Notes: generated by a model from the sequence alone, not told the origin. A stretch of DNA of 64,000 bases from Arbacia lixula (GCA_963669155.1 OZ022587.1:18738694-18802693), one strand, 5' to 3'; positions 11,901 to 22,463 are shown, numbered from the stretch's first letter. Made by a program: numbers and translations.

Positions 11901-11930
11901 TTCGAAATAAGTTTCGAACCTTCGGAAAAC

Positions 11931-12236
11931 GACCTTTGACCTGATTATCCTCATCAACACACGTGGTATTACGCAAGGATCATTTGTACCAAGTTTTTAT
12001 CATAATTGATACAGAAATAAAGAAATGAGAGCAAGTTAAACAAAATCTTAAATATTTTTGTAACGGCATGGCCTCATATTATTTGACCTTTTAACCCCTA
12101 GATGACCTTCGACCTCATCATTCTCATCAACACATGCAGTAGTACCCAAGGATCATTTGTACCAAGTTCGATCACAAATGATGCTGAAATAAAGAAATGA
12201 GAGTAGTTTTAACAAAAGCTTTTACATTTTTGTAAC
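11931..12236. repeat. Two-copy tandem repeat, period about 173 bp
   Basis: Both units carry TCATCAACACA (11951, 12124), AAGGATCATTTGTACCAAGT, a GATACAGAAATAAAG / GATGCTGAAATAAAG variant and AATGAGAG. It lies between the two arms of the 741-bp duplication. Confidence 0.85.
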
Positions 12237-12301
12237 AGATCAACAGACTAAAAAAGATGACTAACAGACCAATAGAAAAAGTCAACATTTTTGTTTATGT
12301 T

Positions 12302-12640
12302 ACATGTTTATATGCTCAGCATTTTGGGCTTTGCAAATGAGCATGGCACAATAACAGATTAATAATGTGGCGGTAAAAGTTAATGACGCAATGATGTAAT
12401 GAGGAAATTCGGTAATTACAGATATCTGGTAGAAAAAATACGCTGGTACTCATCAAGGTTATGTTTTATTAGAATATGCAACTGCTGTGTCAATAAATGG
12501 GACGAGTATGTACCTTCACGTATATGCATATGTACAGTGTATCTGCAGATGTATCTTTCGGCACTTACTCAAATATCACTCATCTATTTAGCCTTCTCTT
12601 ATTTCGTGTAATGCCCATTCGGTTTAAAATCCCTCTGCTA
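12302..12640. repeat. 741-bp-spaced direct duplication, copy 2
   Basis: Partner of 11560-11900. The overlapping ORFs here (70 and 73 codons) are not preserved in copy 1, arguing against coding. Confidence 0.88.
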
Positions 12641-13030
12641 TTATCCTTTCCTCTGCCAAATAAAGTGTGCTCTATTGCAATAAATGGAATTAATGGAAAA
12701 GAAGAAATGAAGAGTTAATTTGCAAAAGGAACTAAATCCATTTTTACACACAAAAAAATACACACAAAAAAAAGCTTCTTAATGTGACTGTACAGGCGCC
12801 TGTGGAAAACTGAACTTTGAACGTGACAATAGTAAGTATTGTCCATTTAATTAGTCTTAAAATCTTATTCCATCACAAGTTTTAATGCTTCCAAATGTGC
12901 TAATATTAATAAGTCAAATTTTAAGAAAAATTGATTTAGCTTCTTTTGGAAACAAGCTCTCCAAAATACACCCATGGTATGGCACATAGAGTTAATGGTC
13001 CAGAGGAAAGGTTGGCTTTCAAGATCCATT

Positions 13031-13257
13031 GAGTACCGAAGTGGTGTCGTCGTATGAGCATGTTGTCAAGACAATTGGCTCTAAACAAACTCGTTCCAGT
13101 GAGAGGCTTAGCAGTCCGATATTGTCTATTGTCTATCGAGCTAGTGTCGGGCATTCCCAATTACGGTCCCCGTTGTGATCACCGCTGCTTGCTCTGCTTG
13201 TATTGTTTAGAACCAGTTTTCTTGACAATAATGCTCAAATGACGTCACACTTCGGTA
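13031..13257. mobile_element. MITE, family M1, near-complete copy
   Basis: The ends GAGTACCGAAGTG and CACTTCGGTA are inverse. Internal arms ATGAGCATGTTGTCAAGACA and TTGTTTAGAACCAG / TTCTTGACAATAATGCTCA pair. The right arm has a perfect TGACGTCA at 13240. Confidence 0.85.
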
Positions 13258-13578
13258 GGGGGTAAGGATTATGGTTTACGGTTTAGGCATAGGGATTTGA
13301 GCGAATTTACGCAATGAAAATAGTGTGTATTTTCTGTGCAGAAATGCCAGAAAAGCGCATTTAGAGTTTAAGCAGCAGATCAGAAGTTTCGCACGGAGTA
13401 GAGACCAAATGGCTATAAATCAATAACACTTTGTTAACATTTGCGCGCCAAACTGTTGGTCTATGCACATTGTGAGTATGACTTGTTCGAAAATGCACGA
13501 ACGGCGTTTGGAGGATTAGTACAACAGCTTCGCACACGGACTTGCGACGTTCTGCAGCATCACGACGGGTCCTCTCTG

Positions 13579-13617
13579 CTAGTCAACGCCTTCTGCGTCT
13601 GCCCGGAGCCGTACTTT
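13579..13617 (-). CDS. PDE9A: Probable PDE9A terminal coding exon
   Basis: On the minus strand a good acceptor (CATTTTTTCCGCCAG) is followed, in the phase 0 required by the 15612-15719 exon, by KVRLRADAEGVD and a TAG stop. This would extend the charged C-terminal helix ...QLKEKLRE by 12 residues. No other in-phase candidate was found between here and 15611, apart from the LINE. C-terminal tails of PDE9 proteins are poorly conserved, so homology cannot confirm it. A poly(A) signal was not identified with confidence. Confidence 0.4.
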   Translation of the reverse strand, partial: KVRLRADAEGVD

Positions 13618-13639
13618 CTGGCGGAAAAAATGATGGTAA

Positions 13640-13765
13640 TTATGACCATGATGACAATGATGATATTAGTAATATTAATGATGATGCTACTACTCATGTT
13701 ACTCATTGCGGATAGATCGCTAGTGATAATCGTTTGTCTTGCAATGTGTGGTCAACAAGGAATCT
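13640..13765. repeat. Left arm of a 125-bp inverted repeat pair
   Basis: Reverse complement of about 15123-15245: shared GATAATCGTTTG, CAATGTGTGGTCAACA and GATGATATTAGTAAT. A third partial copy occurs at 56844-56905. The pair encloses a foldback element and a LINE fragment. Confidence 0.85.
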
Positions 13766-13978
13766 AAGATCACGACGTTTCGTGCGTCGCTGAAACACTT
13801 CGTCAGGTGTGATACAAAATTGTGGTAAGTATAGGGGTTTACGTACCCTTTGGTCAGTACAGCGCACTAACTTAAACCCCGCTCCTAAACGGCCAAAGGG
13901 TACATAAGCCCCTACTCACTACAGTTTTGTATCGCAACTGACGAAGTGTTGCAGTGACGCACGAAACGTCGTGATCTT
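13766..13978. mobile_element. Foldback MITE with AAGATCACGACGTTTCGTGC ends
   Basis: The left arm AAGATCACGACGTTTCGTGC and right arm GCACGAAACGTCGTGATCTT are exact inverses. Pairing continues inward through AAACACTTCGTCAG/CTGACGAAGTGTT and ACCCTTTGG/CCAAAGGGT. 213 bp, non-coding, abutting the LINE 3' end. Confidence 0.88.
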
Positions 13979-15136
13979 TATTTCACGTTTTATTTAGACA
14001 GGGTAGTCCTTTCAGTCTCGAGGACTGCTTTCCAAAGGAGCCCTGTGATACAATTCACGTAAACATAACAAAATATGTAACATTCAAATACAATTAATAC
14101 AAAGATCAAAGATAACAATAACAAAGACTAACACAAAGACACATTTGAAGAAGGAAAAAAAAAAGTCACACAAATGTAAGTGAGTGAGTGACCCCCCCCC
14201 CCCCCCCCCCCCGGCCTAACGCAGTGCCCGGGTGTAGCTTATACGACGCACATCTGATTTACATTTTGTGAGACTATTACAACAGTGAACAATGATTGGG
14301 AGGCTGTTAAAGAGTTTACTACCACAATAGCAGATTGATCTTTTCATGTATTCAGTTCTAGGTGTGGGAACAAATAACGGGCTGCGGGTTGCGTAACGGG
14401 TTGTATAGTTAACATCTCTGCGTTGTATTAAGGTATTTAAGTAACGAGGAGCTTGCCCATGGAGGATTTTGAATACAAGTACCGTTTGTTGATACCGGAT
14501 TCTTTGCTTAACTGACTGCCAATTTAAAGTGCTTAACAGAAAACTTGCCGATGTGAATAAATCCATGCCAAGAACCATTCGAGCGTATTTGTTTTGCAAT
14601 CGTTGGATACGTGAAATATTTGTTTGGGCACAGCTTCCCCATACTGTACAAGATAAATCATTGTGTGGTAAAACAAGAGAATAAAACAGATCTATCATTA
14701 TTTCTTTTGTAAGGTAACACTTTACTCTACGTATGCAGCCAATTGCTTGTGATATCTTTTTTACAACATGATCAACATGACTAGTCCAATTAAGACTCCC
14801 GTCCAACACAACACCAAGATATTTAAATTCTTTGACATGTTCAAGAATATCATTTTTGTACATTATTGCCAATTTTTTACCTGTTAATTTACGGTTTGAA
14901 CCAAACAGCATAGTTTTCGTCTTTTCCGAGTTTAAAAATAGGTCATTACATTGAAGCCATTTAGTGATGGTACCAAATTGTGACTGGAGTTTCAGTTGTA
15001 CATCATGAATATTCTTATCTGTACAAAATATAGCTGTGTCATCTGCGTATAAAGATAATTTACAGGATTCATCTAATATTAAATTAGATATGTCATTAAT
15101 AAATATACTGAACATCTTAGATCCCATGTTGACCAC
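13979..15136 (-). mobile_element. 5'-truncated CR1/Jockey-type non-LTR retrotransposon
   Basis: Minus-strand fragment holding the last part of a reverse transcriptase and its 3' end. After the ORF stop the minus strand reads GGGCTCCTTTGGAAAGCAG and GTCTAAATAAAACG, which resembles the 3' tail of CR1-like elements. A poly-C tract (14193-14212 on the plus strand) interrupts the 3' region. It lies in the last PDE9A intron, same orientation as the gene. Confidence 0.85.
14216..15136 (-). pseudogene. Reverse transcriptase C-terminal fragment (CR1/Jockey-type LINE ORF2)
   Basis: 306 open codons. Near the start it contains the catalytic YADDT box (residues about 30-34, SLYADDTAIF), then the typical FLNSEKTKTMLFG and FKYLGVVLDGSLNW blocks of the RT palm/thumb. 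A LINE C-terminal region follows with TVWGSCAQTNISRIQRLQNK and LNWQSVKQRIRYQQ. Intact LINE ORF2 proteins are about 900-1,000 residues with an N-terminal endonuclease; here endonuclease and fingers are missing, so the copy cannot retrotranspose by itself. The open frame suggests it is fairly young. Confidence 0.88.
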
Positions 15137-15245
15137 ACATTGCGAGGCAAACGATTATCACTAACGATTTATCCGCAATAAGTTACTTATTTAGCATCAT
15201 GATTATTATTACTAATATCATCGTTGTCATCACTGTCATGGACAA
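15123..15245. repeat. Right arm of the inverted repeat pair
   Basis: Reverse complement of 13640-13765. Beyond it the plus strand runs into a GATGAT-rich microsatellite (15265-15310). Confidence 0.82.
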
Positions 15246-15611
15246 ATGACTATCACTAGCAACAATGATGATGATGGTGATGATGATGATAATGATCAGA
15301 TGATAATGATAGTAATGATAACATCCTTGATATCCAATAGCCATATATCCCACCAGCTGGCAAGAATCTGCGTCTGTATAGTTTCAAAACAATCCACTTG
15401 TTTAGAGTCTTCTTCAATTTCTAGGTAAAATAAAATAAAGTTATTTTGATAAATTATACTAAATTACGGAAAAACGCAAATAACAATTATTCTTGAAATT
15501 AATGTGCTGTATTTATAACATTTTCCATTTCCATATCCATTTCCATCTCAGATATTAAACGATACCTAAAAGGGATACCATCTTGTTTGCAAAAGAAGTG
15601 AAAACATGTAC

Positions 15612-15719
15612 CTCTCTCAGTTTTTCCTTCAACTGATCTTCCTTCAACTTCTGCTCCTCATACCGATAGAGGGCAGCACGTAATGGCTCCACCACTGGGT
15701 CGTCGAGCTGAGGGAAAAG
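15612..15719 (-). CDS. PDE9A: PDE9A exon, C-terminal charged helix
   Basis: 108-bp exon between TTTAG and GTACAT, phase 0/0, residues 452-487. It starts LFPQLDDPVVEPLRAALYRY, equivalent to the last helix of the PDE9 catalytic domain, and continues EEQKLKEDQLKEKLRE, a Lys/Glu-rich helix. The start is close to vertebrate PDE9A; the tail is not. Confidence 0.92.
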
Positions 15720-16857
15720 CTAAACAAAGAAAAAAAGGAAGACAACTTGAACTTTGACCTGAGCTTGTTTATTATCCATTAGATGAAAAAAAACATCCAA
15801 AACAAAATAATTTCAATATTAAGAGAAACAGTTACAGACATAACATTGCTTTGTAAAAGGATTAAAGAAAGCATAAACTAACATTATTGATCGAGTCTAA
15901 TCAAACCTGGAACCTGAAAATATACATTATTAATGCATGATATTATCCATTGCTGATTAATGCATTTTCTTTTGTTCGTCATTAACCCTTCATGTGTGTA
16001 TTTTGTCACAGGTAATTTACTAAAGTACTGATAAGCCACTTTTCAACCCAACACAATTAATATGATTAAGCAACAACTGTTTCAAATAATATATTTAAGC
16101 CATACCATTGCAAACAAGACAATCCGTTTTGGAATAACACCTTTAATGATTAAATATCTTTTGCGACAAATTAAATTCTTCATCGGCATGATCAGTTTTG
16201 TTTTTAAATCATCATAAGATGATAACATTCAAAATGGATTAGCGACGATTTAATGATTCCTTTATAGATTCATTTCAGAAATATTGGATTGAATCTGATA
16301 GGGACCAAAAACAAATTTGAATAGCTCTACATGCGCCATTAATGCATTTTTGTACACGAAACACACACAATTTCTATAGACACGTAGTTAATGTGGCACA
16401 CGAAGGGGTAGGAAAAGGATACTTAACTAAATGGTGAAAATCAAACATATTGGCAAAGAAGGATACATACTGAAAAAGAATCGTAAATAAAGCATAAGAG
16501 AGAGGGGAACGGACAAACAGCAAGATGAAGAAATAAAGAAAAGGGGAATAAGTCAAATGTGTGCAAACTCAGATACGAAAACCCATCCAGGCATACAAAA
16601 CAAACGGACTGAGGGTATGTGTATACTGAAGCGGTTTTCAGTTACCGCTAACTAACATGGTCATCTCAATTGCCTGTCAGAGGGTGTATCTACTCTCGTG
16701 AAGCACCTGACCTCCTTGGCATTAAAGATCGCTGTATGAAGCAATTTGCGTTATTTGTCGTGACGGGAAAACGTTAGTAACAAAGAACAAGCTGCTAGCG
16801 GTACCGGCGAAACCATCACAGAGGTTGTATAGATGAACGAAAGTTCAATAGTCTTAC
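15720..16857. other. PDE9A intron, no recognised features
   Basis: AT-rich intron. The single ORF above 60 codons has no splice context. No repeat shared elsewhere in the window was noticed. Confidence 0.5.
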
Positions 16858-16986
16858 CTTCTCAACGACTTCAAACATCGGGATGAGCACGAACTTGATG
16901 AACCCGACCTGAGCCGTTGGCTTCGTGACTTTATCTCGGTCCATGAATGATGCGACGGGCAGACCTTCGATCTTTTCGCGGTCACT
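16858..16986 (-). CDS. PDE9A: PDE9A exon with purine-selective glutamine
   Basis: 129-bp exon (CTGTCAG acceptor, GTAAGAC donor), residues 409-451. It begins [20 protein letters not shown] and contains [12 protein letters not shown]. Gln434 and Phe437 correspond to the invariant glutamine and phenylalanine clamp that hold the purine of cyclic nucleotides in PDEs (human PDE9A Q453, F456). Nearly colinear with the vertebrate exon. Confidence 0.96.
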
Positions 16987-17134
16987 CTGACAGAGGTCAA
17001 AAGGGGAAGTCGGATATGATAAACATCTCAAACACACTTGCGATAATAATAATTACAATTGCCCGATACAAGGAATACCCAAGGATTCCATTTTCTAGTT
17101 TAGTTGTATTTTTTAATTCCTAGTAGCACAGGGG

Positions 17135-17426
17135 GTGTTTCACCAAGCTGTTCGTAAGCTCCGAACGACTGGTGATCCCTTTCTTGTGTTAAATCACATT
17201 CTCAATTATTTTGATTCCATCAGCTTAAGTTCAAATCTGATGTTTTTAATGAAAATCACTGTTGTTAAAAAGTGTCTGAATACAAAGCTTATAATTTGTG
17301 AAATGTTATTAGGATTGTTGTAAATTAAATCGCAATATGTTAAAAGAGGAAAAAAGTGTGGTATCGCATTTAGCACAAGAAGGAATCATCAGTCGTTCGT
17401 AGCTTACGAACAGCTTGGTGAAACAC
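17135..17426. mobile_element. Foldback MITE with GTGTTTCACCAAGCTGTTCG ends
   Basis: The left arm GTGTTTCACCAAGCTGTTCG is the inverse of the right arm CGAACAGCTTGGTGAAACAC. Arms of about 60 bp extend through CGAACGACT and CTTGTG. 292 bp, inside the 16987-17520 intron. Confidence 0.88.
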
Positions 17427-17520
17427 TTTTTCCTTACTTCGGAAAGAAACGACGGAACAAAGTTTTTTATCAAAATGAATACTGTAAAATCAAAAGTCAC
17501 AATTAAGATCATGTCTTCAC

Positions 17521-17625
17521 CTGCATGAAGTATTCCTCCAGCAGACAATCGACCCATGGCTCGGAGACATCTGATGGGCGCACCTCATTGGAGATGTCGC
17601 AGCATTTGATCAGAACCATCCTTAG
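17521..17625 (-). CDS. PDE9A: PDE9A exon with metal-binding aspartate and cGMP-pocket residues
   Basis: 105-bp exon (ACAG acceptor, GTGAAG donor), residues 374-408: [17 protein letters not shown], then [14 protein letters not shown]. Asp383 is the second metal-binding aspartate of the PDE active site (human D402). Glu387 and Tyr405 match human E406 and Y424, which line the PDE9 nucleotide pocket. Confidence 0.96.
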
Positions 17626-17649
17626 CTGTATGGCCGGAGGGAGACAAGG

Positions 17650-17752
17650 GGAGTAACATTGTTAGCATTTTCAGGTGTTAATTGCAAGTGTTGATTGTAA
17701 GTGTTGATTTCAGGTGTTGATTTCAGGTGTTGATTCCAAGTGTTAATATCAA
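17650..17752. repeat. Minisatellite, about 15-bp unit (GTGTTGATT...)
   Basis: About six imperfect copies of the type AGTGTTGATTTCAGG, just inside the intron on the 5' side of the 17521-17625 exon. Confidence 0.8.
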
Positions 17753-18329
17753 ATGTGCATAGCATTGCACACGTTACATCTAAGTAACAAGAAATGCAAA
17801 GCAGGATAACAATATTGTGTGGGCAATTCAATAGAGCACAAAAAATACTTGTAACGTCATGAGGTAAATGTAAAATGTGCACTTTAAATGAAGGCTGTGC
17901 TTATGAGTATTGCATTGGAGTATACAGGGGTCACATGACACTAACTGTACTGTATATTTATTCAATCGTGTTGATACTCATGACACGCAACAACATTTCG
18001 AGCCCTATAACGTCGATATAATAACACACACGGGTGAAAGTCTAATAAATACACCGTGAAGTGGCTAAACACGACATGTTTTTTGTGCAATCATAGCATT
18101 AAAGCGTATCCCCGTAGCTCGAGGGCATAAATTCACAAAATTATGTAAATACCGGGCTCAGGCTAATTTGAGTTCAAAGTCACGTGATGTAATCGTTTTA
18201 AAATGACAAATACCTGTAATCGTTGAAGTATGATATGAGGTTACACCCCTGATGGCGGTAGAACAGATCAGCGAGAGAAAACAGTGTGTGCGGATGTCGG
18301 GGAGGGGAAGAGTGAAAATGATATACAAA

Positions 18330-18336
18330 TGGAGAA

Positions 18337-18384
<48 letters not shown>

Positions 18385-18435
18385 AGAGAAAGATAGTGTG
18401 ATAGATGGATATAAGGAGAGAGAAGGAGACAGTGT

Positions 18436-18485
<50 letters not shown>

Positions 18486-18690
18486 GTAAGTGAGAGAAAG
18501 AGAGAGGGAGGAGAGAGCCGGAAAGAGAGAGACACGGTAAGTGAGAGAAAGGTAGTGTGATAGATGGAGAGATGGAGAGAGGGAGAAAGGGAGAGAGGGA
18601 GAGAAGTAGGGAGAGAGAGAGGGGGGGGGGGGAGCAGTCTGTGTATTCACGCAATTAACCCACACACACGCACACACACACACACACACA
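18330..18690. repeat. (GA)n purine tract with G-runs, then (CA)n
   Basis: Plus strand is almost pure purine from 18330 to 18632, followed by CA repeats at 18660-18690. On the gene strand the PDE9A donor at 18697 is followed at once by (TG)n and then a 300-base CT tract. The three long ORFs here are low-complexity artefacts. Confidence 0.9.
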
Positions 18691-18697
18691 AACTTAC

Positions 18698-18814
18698 ATA
18701 GTTGAGATGCTCTTGGTGCTCAAAGTCGAAACCGCCCTCTACGTGTGCTTTGAACTGGTCCAGAATCTCCGAATGACGCGCCATGTCCGTCGCCATTATG
18801 AGCATAATGATTCC
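18698..18814 (-). CDS. PDE9A: PDE9A exon, catalytic-domain middle
   Basis: 117-bp exon (TTGTAG acceptor, GTAAGTT donor), residues 335-373: GIIMLIMATDMARHSEILDQ, then FKAHVEGGFDFEHQEHLNY. The ATDMARH segment is a conserved PDE element that contributes to the active-site helix bundle. One residue longer than human in the variable FKEKMENF region. Confidence 0.95.
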
Positions 18815-20281
18815 CTACAATCAGTGAAGGAGAAACCGTACGACATGATTAACTAGTTTCTCCGCCCCCTAATACGTATTGCTACATGATTCATGTACAC
18901 TATGTATTAGAAAATGGTGCATGAAGCGAAAATAATGTAAAGATGCACTAATTGGACATTTTCATTGACGATACGTCAACTTCTCATGGTTACGACATTT
19001 AGCTAATGAATACAGGTCATCATGAGGTTATATATTCAAAATGAAATAATATTATTGGCCTAGATATCCATGCCTGCTGCAAACATGGTTCACACATGTC
19101 GATGTGCAGGCATATCCCTACTCGTATTAGAGCATCGCATATTTCATTCCATCCGAAAGAGCATTAATGGAGAACGATTATACCAAAGATGAAGCGAAGA
19201 GTCCCATCCATCGCGTGTTTGAGTAGCCAATGAAAATACTGATATGGAAATATGTCCAGTTATTATCAACTTTACTTCAGGCGTGGTGAAGTAATCTGTT
19301 AGAGATTTAGACAGTGTGGCTGCGTTATGCTGAACTTTAACCCGCTAGTTAAGTTCGGTATGAAGTGCCTTTCAAGGGAACAGGAATTTCGCAACGGGGT
19401 GTTCTTTATAAATGGTGGCAATACATTTCCAATGAATGCGCAAGATCGGATCTGGTGGTGTGAGTTGGGCAGACCGGTCACGACGCTCCCTTTGATCCTT
19501 TGTGCGTTGTTGTTTTTGTATTGTTTATTTTTTTCCCAGCTTTATAGCGCTAACATTTCGGGGAGTCGGGAAGGGGGATATATACTCCATGAATTTCTTT
19601 TTAAAATATTCTACAGATAAAGCAAACAAAGGTGGCATGAATATTTTTTTTTCAGAATGAGGACGAAATTACAACGAGAACAACAACATGGCGCATATTG
19701 GCATAACTGCAAATGACCTTTACCCATAAAATTTTGTTACAATTTTCTGGACAAGGATTATTATTTGTATAGAAAATCGTAACAAAATGTCACGGGTAAA
19801 GGTTTTTCGCAATTATGCCAAGTATGCCAATTATGCTGAGTATTTTGACTTTGTACTGGAACGGTCGTCATTCTATTTCGCACTGAACAGTGCACAGGTT
19901 TGAGTGGGTCAGTACGAATTGTGTGCACAAATTAACTTTGTTTCGTTTAAACACACAAGGTGCACATAATTCTACGGGACGACGAACACAAGTGTGTTTT
20001 TCGTTTCTTTAAAATGGGCAAACAAACTAACAACAAATAGACCGTGCAAAAAAAATACCGTACGAAATTTACCAACGCATGGCAATGAAAACCACACATA
20101 TCGCAAGGAAATTCATCTCGTTATTTTTTGGCAAATATTATCGCCGAAATAGCAAAACAGATTAAACATTTTTATAATTCATGTTATAAGGTAAATCATA
20201 ATGCATCATTATGTACGATGATTTTTTAGGAAAATCCTAAAACAATTATATGATAAAATATAATGTGAAGCACTTTTGTAC
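18815..20281. other. PDE9A intron with one hairpin
   Basis: AT-rich and mostly featureless. It contains the hairpin at 19700-19819. Overlapping ORFs on both strands at 19299-19620 show no family resemblance. Confidence 0.45.
19700..19819. repeat. Small foldback repeat
   Basis: The left arm GGCATAACTGCAAATGACC...TTTTGTTAC pairs with the right arm GTAACAAAATGTCACGGGTAAAGG...AATTATGCC, about 40 bp per arm with mismatches. Confidence 0.8.
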
Positions 20282-20438
20282 CTGTCTGATGTTCTTGAAG
20301 TGCTCTTCGTGGACGTTTCTGAAGATGTTGCACTCAGGGTTGCTGAGTATTTTGAACGCAACAGCACAATGGTGGTTTTCCAGAGGTGAGATGTCATTGT
20401 ATCGAATAGCAAGGTCGGTGCGGGCATTAATCTGATAA
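20282..20438 (-). CDS. PDE9A: PDE9A exon, catalytic domain after the HD motif
   Basis: 157-bp exon (TCTCCCAG acceptor, GTACAA donor). Its first base completes Thr282 with the previous exon. Residues 283-334 include [20 protein letters not shown] and [11 protein letters not shown]. The [11 protein letters not shown] block is the conserved PDE region that orders the second metal shell. Very close to vertebrate PDE9A. Confidence 0.96.
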
Positions 20439-20779
20439 CTGGGAGAAGCGAATACAAATATTTTTTTTATTCGTGGCCTGTACGTCATCGTTGACAAAGT
20501 GATAAGAATTGTCACGATTTTGCTCACAAATATTTCTTAAAATGATGAAAACACCAATGTACTAATAAAGCTAATGATTTTCCAATGACGCACTCATAAA
20601 GCAGCAACATTAAGGGCATAACAACCACCAGTTTTTTTTTTTTTTTTCATCAAGCATGAAAAATAATGGATATAGTATCATCAGCACCACCCTTGCTCCA
20701 CGTCATTGGGTCACCATGGCAGCACTGTCCGGTTGCTGAAACTCGCATAGAGCAAGACATTGCACCACAGCCTACATTG

Positions 20780-20862
20780 TAATAATAATCATCATCGTCA
20801 TCACCAGCTTTATCTTTATCGCCAATATCATTGTTATCATCATTAGCATTGTGATCTTCTTA

Positions 20863-20900
<38 letters not shown>

Positions 20901-21045
20901 GTTCGTTATCATTATCTTCATAATCTGTAGTATTCTCATCATTATCATCCTCATCATCTTTATCATTCACATCATCTTCATCATCCTCTTCATCATCTTC
21001 ATCATCACTATCATTATCATTGCATTTATCATTTTCATAAACGCA
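20780..21045. repeat. (ATC)n/(ATT)n microsatellite region
   Basis: Imperfect CAT/ATC triplets with a pure run at about 20864-20900. The Ile- and Met-rich ORFs on both strands are artefacts. Confidence 0.9.
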
Positions 21046-21449
21046 ACTGTGTTTTGAAACACTGTTACTATGACGTCACAATATAGTGCACATAATACGC
21101 GCACCCTGTTCGTGACGTCACAATGCTTCTAGCAAGTCCATAAATCTTATCAATGCATCCTTAGAAACACGGTTTCACGACAATGTTTTGAACAATGTTT
21201 TGAAAACAGTGTTTCACATACCCTGGGAAGGCACAATCGTATAAACGCAGCCATGGTAACATGCTCTCTCGCTTTGCCTCTGTAATCTTCTCTCGTAATC
21301 CAATTATCCGGCTTTCTCAGGCACATCATTTAAATGTCATCCATGCACACTGTACACGTTTAATATCCGATTGTAGTTTTACGATACTGCTGATGAATGT
21401 GAGCCCAATGTGTTGTAGCAAAGCTAGTATTGTGAGAACGCAATATATT

Positions 21450-21889
21450 ATAGAGTACCGAAGTGTGACGTCATATGAGCAAATTGTCAAAGCAACCAAT
21501 TCTAAACTATGTGGGTAGAGCAAGCAGCGGTGAGCATAGCAGGGACTCTCATGGGGAGATGGAGTAGCCCACTAGATAAAATTCGGACAAGTAAAAGTCT
21601 CCTTTGAGCGACGTTGTTTAGAACCAGAAACTTGCATAACAATGGCTATGAAGACACCACATCGGTCAGTCATTTGAGCATTATTGTAAAGACAACTGGT
21701 TCTAAACAATACGGGTAGAGCAAGCAGTGGTGATCACAACGGGGACTGTAATTGGGAATGCCGAAGACTAGCCCGATAGACAATATCCGATAGACAATAT
21801 CGGACCGCTAAACCTCTCACTGGAGTGAGTTTGTTTTAGAGCCAAATGTCTTGACAACTCAAATGACGACATCACTTCGGTACTCTATA
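21450..21889. mobile_element. MITE, family M1, composite (double) copy
   Basis: The outer ends TATAGAGTACCGAAGTG and CACTTCGGTACTCTATA are perfect inverses. Length is twice that of the 13031 copy, and internal words (TTCTAAAC, GGGTAGAGCAAGCAG, GTCATTTGAGCATTATTG) occur twice, so two units lie head to tail or one is inserted beside the other. A perfect CRE lies at 21466. The right end is 19 bp from the donor of the next PDE9A exon. Confidence 0.88.
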
Positions 21890-21908
21890 GACACGTCGGT
21901 CGACGTAC

Positions 21909-22096
21909 GTGTTGTTGAAGCCTGGGTGGTCCAAATCGTGGCACACGGCTGCGGTGAGTAGGATGCCCAGATCGCAGAGACTGAACTTCGACTTGAGGTC
22001 GCACAGGTAGATCATTCCGTACATCATCTGGGTCACGCAGAAGCAGTGCCGGAAGTTGTGGAACGGGTTGTTCCGGTAGTTCTCCTGCACGCATAG
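21909..22096 (-). CDS. PDE9A: PDE9A exon with catalytic His and HD motifs
   Basis: 188-bp exon (ATTTATGTAG acceptor, GTACGT donor), residues 220-281 plus two bases of Thr282. It carries [17 protein letters not shown]: His232 is the proton-donating histidine and His236 a metal ligand of class I phosphodiesterases (human H252, H256). It also carries [14 protein letters not shown]: His272 and Asp273 complete the Zn/Mg site (human H292, D293). The donor was chosen as AAC|GTACGT because only that join gives NNTYQINAR in frame. The region reads as a 72-codon ORF, but the last residues of that ORF are intron. Confidence 0.97.
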
Positions 22097-22299
22097 CTAC
22101 ATAAATCACAGTAAGACATGTGTATGTAATGGTTATTCGTCGTTATTCCGAAGGATCGTTATTCTGAATATTCGATTCTCCAACAATAAAGTAGGATTCG
22201 TTGATCGTAGAATGGCATAGGGTTCGTTGATGTTTGACAGCAGTAATTATCAGTTACCTGTTATTAGCTTGCTATTTCATTTATTGAGTTGCTATTTGA

Positions 22300-22455
22300 T
22301 TGATATTTAATGTGATACGATTGATATTTATATACTACACTTAAATTTCATACTTGTCTCCATTTAGATTTATTATGTTGTACTTGTTTTATTTATTTTC
22401 TGTTTACATTGTAAAGCGCTTAGAAACTGTATTTTATAAAATTCTATAAAAAATC
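22300..22455. repeat. Possible LINE 3' tail
   Basis: Contains TTTACATTGTAAAGCGCTTA and ends in ATTTTATAAAATTCTATAAAA, a pattern common at 3' ends of non-LTR elements in animals. No ORF attached, so family unknown. Confidence 0.35.
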
Positions 22456-22463
22456 TCCATAAT

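Noticed and set aside
13441-13767. 108-codon plus ORF
   Set aside because: Its second half is GATGAT-rich repeat and transposon arm; the opposite strand holds the probable PDE9A terminal exon.
18158-18689. Long Ser/Leu-rich minus ORFs
   Set aside because: Translation of a (GA)n tract; no sequence complexity.
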